From: an uncultured Collinsella sp.
GTDB lineage: Bacteria > Actinomycetota > Coriobacteriia > Coriobacteriales > Coriobacteriaceae
DNA: 17,484 nucleotides
NCBI GenBank assembly: GCA_902475375.1
Contig: CABRZC010000038.1
Location: 1 to 17,484 of the forward strand
Reading direction: 5' to 3'
Made by a program: the position numbers and the translations under genes. Shown piece after piece: positions 13,691-17,484 of the stretch. Position 1 is the first letter of the stretch. The number at the start of each line of letters is the position of its first letter. The notes below the pieces were generated by a model, which saw nothing but the letters and a program-made list of their open reading frames with translations, was not told where the DNA came from and did not search any database.

Positions 13691-13908
13691 GACGGCAGCC
13701 CAAGTTGTGGATAGCTGGGCAGCGCCGTTGCTTGGTCAAGAGGTCAGTGCCTTAATGGCAGCGACTTGTTATGCTTCGAATGCTGCTTGAGTGCCTCGGA
13801 AAGTTCGATAAGCGCCGTGAAGAGCGAGACCAAAGCAACCAAGAGCTCTACGAGCTCTGATGGGCCCGGGATGACCTCTGATTCAAGTCACCGGGCCTCA
13901 ATCTTTTT
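13691..13908 (+). ncRNA. Candidate small RNA or micro-mRNA of about 220 nt
   Basis: The transcript is inferred from a promoter at 13656-13684 and a T-tailed terminator at 13863-13908. Its 5' end can fold (CGGC/GCCG enclosing GCCCA/TGGGC, within about 13694-13729). It contains two overlapping tiny ORFs. One at 13755-13790 encodes MAATCYASNAA. The other at 13771-13860 encodes 29 charged residues (ending DQSNQELYEL) and stops 2 nt before the terminator stem. Neither has a strong ribosome binding site. It does not match tmRNA, 6S or SRP RNA features that I know. It could be a regulatory RNA, a small-protein mRNA, or an antisense RNA against the - strand frame at 13744-13911. Confidence 0.4.
13863..13908 (+). 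terminator. Intrinsic terminator of candidate small RNA
   Basis: GGCCCGG (13863-13869) pairs with CCGGGCC (13891-13897), and TGAC (13872-13875) with GTCA (13887-13890) across a 2-nt bulge and an 11-nt loop. TCAATCTTTTT follows. This is a credible + strand terminator, 163 nt ahead of the exonuclease gene. Confidence 0.7.
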
Positions 13909-14070
13909 CATGCATTTGAATAGAGTGGGCGACTCTCTTGGGGCCGTCTGCATGGCGTGTGCTTGACGCGTGGCATTGCGTCCCGCTTTTGTGTCCGCAC
14001 GAGCGCCTATCCTTACGGCAATGTAGCCGCCTATGTAGCAAGCGGCATTTGACGGAGAAAGGCCCTAACC

Positions 14071-14805
14071 GTGTCAGCTGAAAAGACGCCGGGTGTCTCG
14101 GCTATCGATACGACGAACTTTGCGCGCCAGATCGTGCTGGACTTTGAGTTTGCGCCGGTGCCAAAGCAGCGCCAGCGCCGTGGGCTGCGCAATGAGATCA
14201 TCGAGGTCGGTGCCGTCAAGCTCGATTACCACGGCAACGTTATGGGCGAGTTCTCACAGTTTGTGCAGACGGAATTTACCGAAGGCGTTGCGTTTCCCGT
14301 CCGCGAGCTCACGGGGATATCGGCGGTGGATACCGCGATGGCCGATCCGCTCTATGTGGTGATCAAAAGGCTCAGCGATTGGATCGGTCGCTACTCCGCC
14401 CAAGTGGTCTGTTGGAGCGGGACGGACCGTCGACAGCTTTTGACCGAGTGCCAGGCAAAGCACATCGACCCTTCCGCATTTCCTACGGACTGGGCCGACC
14501 TGCAGGCGTTTTACACCTCGATCATGGACGTTGGCAGCCACGGGCGCGTCTCTTTGAGCGATGCGGCAACGTGGTTCGGTATCGAGTTCGACGAGTCGAC
14601 GGGCCACGCCCACAGTGCCCTAGCCGATGCCCGCGTGACCGCCAAGCTGCTCAAGCAGATGATGGAGGGGGACTATCACGTGAGTCCGCACGCCCAGGAA
14701 GTCCGCCAACGGTGGGGGATGGGCGAGCGAGCTCAGACGCGCCTTTCCAGCAAATGCCCCGAGCTGGGCGACCTGCTGCTGAAGCTGAAGGCGGAGGGGA
14801 GGTAG
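14071..14805 (+). CDS. DEDDh-family 3'-5' exonuclease (DNA Pol III epsilon / RNase T-like)
   Basis: This is a 244-residue nuclease expected to remove nucleotides from 3' ends of DNA or RNA with two metal ions. The DEDDh motifs are visible: VLDFEF (D24, E26), the SGTDRRQLL segment (D119), and HSALADAR (H181, D186) in the HxAxxD arrangement. The start is GTG at 14071 behind GGAGAAAGG with 9-nt spacing. The C-terminal 50 residues after the domain are charged and not recognisable. It stands alone on the + strand, converging on a - strand gene 110 bp away. A TTGACG at 13963-13968 could be its -35, but no good -10 is seen. The family is firm; the substrate (DNA repair, RNA trimming or oligonucleotide turnover) cannot be told. 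The 14806-14915 gap holds no feature I can support. Confidence 0.85.
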   Translation: MSAEKTPGVSAIDTTNFARQIVLDFEFAPVPKQRQRRGLRNEIIEVGAVKLDYHGNVMGEFSQFVQTEFTEGVAFPVRELTGISAVDTAMADPLYVVIKRLSDWIGRYSAQVVCWSGTDRRQLLTECQAKHIDPSAFPTDWADLQAFYTSIMDVGSHGRVSLSDAATWFGIEFDESTGHAHSALADARVTAKLLKQMMEGDYHVSPHAQEVRQRWGMGERAQTRLSSKCPELGDLLLKLKAEGR

Positions 14806-14915
14806 GCCTTTTGAGAACGCCATTCGGTTTGGCATGGCGGGACTGTAAGCGCGACTTCGCCCTGCTGTTTGAATCGAAGCGTCAACCAGTATGACGAGCT
14901 GTCTGGTCTGTCTGC

Positions 14916-15338
14916 CTACACCCCCACGATCCCGCGCGCGGCACTCAACAGCTCATACTCCCTCTGACTCCACTGACGCAGTTCGGCAGTCTCGACGGCA
15001 TCGCGACACAGATTCAGGAACACCTCGGCACCCTTGCAGAAGCACTCGCGGGCAAAGTCACCCGAGCCGCTTGCGATGCACGTGCCGTCTGCAAACAGCT
15101 TCCAACTCGACGGCTCGCGCGAGTCATCTCCGAGCAGCTTGATCTGCAGCACATGTGGGTTGCCAGCAGCACAGAGCTCTTCCTCGAGCTTCTGCATCGT
15201 AAAGCGCATCTGGTGGGAGAGGCTGCTCTTGACCATGGTCGAGGCATAGCCGCTCGGCTCGTCCAAGAGATGCATTCGTTTTGGCTTGGCTGCCAGGTTG
15301 TGGAAATTGCGCTCGCTGCGCACGGAGAAATTGTCCAT
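14916..15338 (-). CDS. Small protein of unknown function (140 aa)
   Basis: I do not recognise the family. The start at 15338 is chosen because AAAGGAG lies 5 nt upstream; longer in-frame starts would put this site inside the coding region. The protein has no signal peptide or membrane segment. It looks like a compact alpha/beta domain: a basic N-terminal stretch (RNFHNLAAKPKRMHLLDEP), a helix MRFTMQKLEEELCAA, and a strand pair HVLQIKLLG and WKLFADGTCIASGSG. A C-terminal helix ends SQREYELLSAARGI. Two cysteines occur together (ECFCKG). It has its own promoter region with an inverted repeat over the -35. The coding-like codon pattern and strong ribosome binding site argue for a real gene. Confidence 0.7.
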   Translation of the reverse strand: MDNFSVRSERNFHNLAAKPKRMHLLDEPSGYASTMVKSSLSHQMRFTMQKLEEELCAAGNPHVLQIKLLGDDSREPSSWKLFADGTCIASGSGDFARECFCKGAEVFLNLCRDAVETAELRQWSQREYELLSAARGIVGV

Positions 15339-15439
15339 ACGGACTCCTTTCATCGATGTTGGCAGGGCCACCGTGCCTCTTGGCCGGTTGGCGTCGGGAT
15401 CGTGGAGCCAACTCTCTACCCCGACTCTGGATAAAACGC

Positions 15440-15456
15440 GCCCGCTCCTTGCGGGC
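15440..15456 (-). other. Leader hairpin with short T-run
   Basis: On the - strand GCCCGC, a 5-nt loop AAGGA and GCGGGC are followed by GCGTTTT. It lies right after the predicted transcription start of the 140-residue gene, so it would sit at the 5' end of the message. It may act as a weak attenuator or a 5' stabiliser. Confidence 0.35.
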
Positions 15457-15463
15457 ACGATGG

Positions 15464-15493
15464 AGTCTATCAGCATGCGCGGACACAAATCAA
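15464..15493 (-). promoter_or_regulatory. Candidate promoter for the 140-aa gene
   Basis: On the - strand TTGATT (15493-15488), an 18-bp spacer and TAGACT (15469-15464) resemble a sigma70 promoter. It lies about 125 bp upstream of the start codon at 15338, implying a long leader. The -35 is inside one arm of an inverted repeat at 15488-15531. Confidence 0.45.
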
Positions 15494-15531
15494 GCGCCGC
15501 CTGCGAAATGACGTGCAAGCGACGCTTGATT
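15488..15531. repeat. Inverted repeat overlapping the -35 region
   Basis: Arms of 13 bp (AATCAAGCGCCGC at 15488-15500, GCGACGCTTGATT at 15519-15531) match with one mismatch around an 18-nt centre. The arm-to-arm distance of about three helical turns and the overlap with the candidate -35 suggest a repressor or activator site for the 140-residue gene. Confidence 0.5.
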
Positions 15532-15556
15532 GCGCGGCAATTATTCGGCCTAAATT

Positions 15557-15633
15557 CGGAAAAGTGTCAAAATCGGCCGTAAGAAAGTACGGAAAAGTGT
15601 CGAATCTGACGGTCTCAACATCCGGAAAAGTGT
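15557..15633. repeat. Three 11-bp motifs at exact 33-bp spacing
   Basis: CGGAAAAGTGT occurs at 15557, 15590 and 15623, exactly 33 bp apart, with unrelated 22-bp sequences between. The first two extend one base further (a following C). On the other strand it reads ACACTTTTCCG. The constant period places the sites on nearly the same helical face, as for iterons or a cooperative operator. They lie between two - strand genes, about 65 bp past the end of one and 220 bp upstream of the other. Confidence 0.65.
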
Positions 15634-15644
15634 AACCGGATGAC

Positions 15645-15669
15645 AAAACAGCACGTAGAAGCTGGTGCT
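15645..15669 (-). terminator. Weak candidate terminator of the membrane-protein gene
   Basis: On the - strand AGCAC (15669-15665), a 10-nt loop and GTGCT (15654-15650) are followed by GTTTTG. The 5-bp stem is short. It lies about 35 nt after the stop of the 333-residue gene and is the only termination-like structure there. Confidence 0.3.
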
Positions 15670-15702
15670 ACATATGGACGCTTCAGCCGCCCCCAGCCCT
15701 CG

Positions 15703-16704
15703 CTACTCGTCTCCGTCGTTGGGGTCGCCCTTGAGGGTGTTGATGTCCAGGTGCTGATCGTCGTTCTCTTTTTGCTGCGTTGCCGATTCGGACGCGGTGG
15801 GGCCGCGGAACAGCTGGAATCCCTCAAATGCGATTACGCCGAGCAGAGCGATGATGATGGCGATAAAGACAACCTTTGCCGCCTGCGAAAACTCCGAAAA
15901 GCGCGGCGGTTCTTCTTCGGTGTGGTAATCGGCAGCGCGCTTATCGTCGGTGCCGTGGGTATACGACGATGCCGAGGCTGCCTTTACGCTCGCTTGGTTG
16001 TAATCGGGAGCGGGCGTGGCGGCAAGCGGGTCGCGAGAATAGCCCCTCGACGTTTGGCCGTAATCCTCGGTTTCGATGCGGCCGGCGCGAGGTTGTTCGC
16101 TCGGGCGGTTGTCGTATGCTGCGGTGTTGTCGTATGCGGAGTTGCGTTCCTCGGCAGCCGCAAACAGGGGGTTTACCGGAATGCCGAGCGCCGGCATGTC
16201 GCCCGAGGTCTCGTCCAGATCTGCCGTCGCCCAGGAATCAAAGGCAAACTGGCGGTTGGAAAGATCATCCAGGTCCATGACGGGCGGCTCGAGCTCGGGC
16301 TCGGGAGCCGTGTATGCCGACTGCTGCGGGGCAGCGTAGCGAATCGTGCTGTCTGCCGTGGGGCGCTGTGCCGCTGCAGCGAGAAACGCCGCCGTCTCGG
16401 ACGGATCGCTAGCAGGACGGGGTGCAGGGGCGGCTTTACGCGTCGTCTGCACGATGGGGCGGGTGGCAAAGTCGTTCGCGGGCACGGATACCGGCGCGGG
16501 CGTGGCGGAAGGTGCGGGCTTTGCACTTGTCGGGCGAACCCCGCCGCCCACGAGTTCATCGGCGGTCCAAGGGCGGTCGCTCATCACGTCGTCGAGGCTC
16601 AACGCAAACAGATCGTCTTCGCCCTCGTCAAACGCGCGTTTCGCATGCCTGGCGCCAGAAGCGGTGCCTCCGCGGCCGTTGCGTGATGCGTTGCTCGACC
16701 CCAT
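15703..16704 (-). CDS. Disordered protein with single C-terminal transmembrane segment, unknown function
   Basis: I do not recognise the family. The 333-residue product has about 270 N-terminal residues rich in Ala, Pro, Ser, Asp and Glu, with no sign of a folded domain. One hydrophobic segment follows (about 276-299, VVFIAIIIALLGVIAFEGF), then a 34-residue acidic tail (ending DINTLKGDPNDGDE). Aromatic and acidic short motifs (DDLFALSLDDVM, RFSEFSQAAK) could be protein-binding sites. The start at 16704 is preferred: AAAGGA lies 9 nt upstream, and the TATAAT at 16740-16745 would start transcription near 16733, downstream of the alternative ATG at 16737. Such proteins can serve in cell-envelope or division complexes, but nothing here proves it. 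GC-rich low-complexity coding is the only oddity. Confidence 0.72.
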   Translation of the reverse strand: MGSSNASRNGRGGTASGARHAKRAFDEGEDDLFALSLDDVMSDRPWTADELVGGGVRPTSAKPAPSATPAPVSVPANDFATRPIVQTTRKAAPAPRPASDPSETAAFLAAAAQRPTADSTIRYAAPQQSAYTAPEPELEPPVMDLDDLSNRQFAFDSWATADLDETSGDMPALGIPVNPLFAAAEERNSAYDNTAAYDNRPSEQPRAGRIETEDYGQTSRGYSRDPLAATPAPDYNQASVKAASASSYTHGTDDKRAADYHTEEEPPRFSEFSQAAKVVFIAIIIALLGVIAFEGFQLFRGPTASESATQQKENDDQHLDINTLKGDPNDGDE

Positions 16705-16739
16705 CTTGTTCCATCCTTTCGAAATGCTCACATTCATCG

Positions 16740-16745
16740 ATTATA
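16740..16745 (-). promoter_or_regulatory. TATAAT -10 element of the membrane-protein gene
   Basis: A consensus TATAAT reads on the - strand 36 bp upstream of the chosen start codon at 16704. No good -35 is seen 16-18 bp further upstream (AGTCGG region), so it may need an activator. The element settles the start codon choice, because an upstream ATG at 16737 would not be in the transcript. Confidence 0.5.
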
Positions 16746-16826
16746 TGGAACTTACCTTGCGGCCGACTCTCGGATTCGCGCATTCCAGAACTCGCGCCCA
16801 AAAGGGGAGGGGTGCAGGCGCGCTGA

Positions 16827-17480
16827 CTATTTGTCGCCAGCAGCAGCTTTGGCCTCGTTGAGGTAGCTATAGAAGCTGTACTTGGAGATGCCAAAGAACT
16901 CGCAGGCGCGCTCGCTCGACTTGGAGATGAGGAAGGCGCCGCGGCGGTCGAGGTATCCGATAGCGCGAATGCGCTCGTCCTTGGTCATGAGGGCGGCGGG
17001 CTTGCCCACGTACTGCTCGCACTCGCGCAGCAGATCTTCGAGCAGGTCGCCGATGTTTTTGGTGATGGGCTCGGGCTCGGTGTATCCCTTGTCGCCCGTG
17101 CCGGTGAGCGCGTCGAGCGAGCGCTCAAAAGCCTTCATGAGCGTAATGTCAAAGTTGATGCCCAAAATGCCGACAGGCTTGCCCTCGTCGTTGCGGATAA
17201 AGATGGTCGAGGACTTGAGCAGCTTGCCGTCGGTGGTTTTGGTGAGGTATGGCTCGCGGTCGCGCACGTCGGTGGCGCCCTCGTGCATGGACTCAAACAC
17301 AATATGGCTGGGGCCGTCGCCCAGTTTGCGCCCGCTGACGTGGCCGTTTTCGATCACTACGATGGAATGGTCCACGTCCTCGGTCTCCAAGTCGTGGACA
17401 ACGACTTCGCAGTTGGGGCCAAACTGGAGTGCCAGGCCGTGTGCAAGGCGCTTGTAAAACTCAATCTGTGCGGGGGTCAT
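16827..17480 (-). CDS. YheO-type PAS-like / helix-turn-helix transcriptional regulator
   Basis: This is a DNA-binding regulator of the YheO/DauR family. The N-terminal PAS-like domain (about 8-125) has the typical GPNCEVVVHDL, HSIVVIENGHVSGRKLGD, and KSSTIFIRNDEGKPVGILGINFD signatures. A linker and the C-terminal HTH (about 165-212) follow, with MTKDERIRAIGYLDRRGAF and FFGISKYSFYSYL as the probable recognition region. The 217-residue length is normal for the family. The start at 17480 is only 4 nt from the window edge, so a slightly longer N-terminus and the ribosome binding site cannot be judged. The ligand is unknown. Family members often control nearby amino-acid or purine-related catabolic genes; whether this one controls the purine operon 7 kb away is open. 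Confidence 0.88.
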   Translation of the reverse strand: MTPAQIEFYKRLAHGLALQFGPNCEVVVHDLETEDVDHSIVVIENGHVSGRKLGDGPSHIVFESMHEGATDVRDREPYLTKTTDGKLLKSSTIFIRNDEGKPVGILGINFDITLMKAFERSLDALTGTGDKGYTEPEPITKNIGDLLEDLLRECEQYVGKPAALMTKDERIRAIGYLDRRGAFLISKSSERACEFFGISKYSFYSYLNEAKAAAGDK

Positions 17481-17484
17481 GGGT

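Noticed and set aside
13755..13790. tmRNA-like tag reading frame (MAATCYASNAA-stop)
   Set aside because: There is no tRNA-like acceptor, T-arm or CCA end nearby, and the transcript is bounded by an ordinary terminator, so it is not tmRNA.
13888..13890. In-frame TGA at codon 8 of the - strand frame as a selenocysteine codon, given the selenium-related operon
   Set aside because: The hairpin spanning it is explained by the + strand terminator. No cysteine homologue or known selenoprotein motif surrounds it, and selenium in the hydroxylase family is a labile cofactor, not selenocysteine.
15640..16686. 348-codon + strand frame opposite the disordered membrane protein
   Set aside because: Arg/Gly/Val-rich composition typical of antisense. 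The - strand frame has a consensus -10, a ribosome binding site and a proper transmembrane segment.

Overview
The window is GC-rich, densely coded bacterial DNA. The gene content and the style of its intergenic repeats suggest an anaerobic gut actinobacterium of the Coriobacteriia, most likely Collinsella or a close relative. The genus is inferred from gene families and repeat style; no search was possible.

Region 1 (1-9450, + strand) is a purine and selenium-associated catabolic operon. In order it holds an NCS2-type purine permease (5' end outside the window), an SsnA-type amidohydrolase, a YgfK-type flavin/iron-sulfur oxidoreductase, a four-cluster RnfB-like ferredoxin and a selenium-dependent xanthine dehydrogenase-like molybdenum hydroxylase. 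It closes with two hairpins, the second a good intrinsic terminator. The likely logic is purine uptake, hydroxylation and deamination of the ring, with electrons passing from the molybdenum enzyme through the ferredoxin to the YgfK flavoprotein. No separate FAD subunit (YgfM type) is present in the window. Two intergenic gaps in the operon carry trains of strong hairpins without T-tracts.

Region 2 (9450-13615) is accessory. Two lone genes sit between three arrays of the same degenerate 62-bp hairpin-forming tandem repeat (9470-9925, 11254-11624, 13210-13515). One gene (- strand) encodes an AbiEi-like protein with a PD-(D/E)XK-like C-terminus. The other (+ strand) encodes an AAA ATPase with a DUF234 nuclease-like tail and has a 56-bp perfect palindrome directly ahead of its ribosome binding site. 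A 34-codon tail of a broken ATPase-like gene lies against the third array.

Region 3 (13615-14070) has no conventional gene. It holds a well-formed sigma70-type promoter and an intrinsic terminator that together delimit a candidate RNA of about 220 nt. Two tiny ORFs lie inside it, and a hydrophobic reading frame with an in-frame TGA lies opposite it.

Region 4 (14071-17484) carries a DEDDh exonuclease (+ strand). Three - strand genes follow: a small conserved-looking unknown, a disordered protein with one C-terminal membrane segment, and a YheO-type PAS/HTH regulator at the window edge. Between the first two is a set of three identical 11-bp motifs spaced exactly 33 bp apart.
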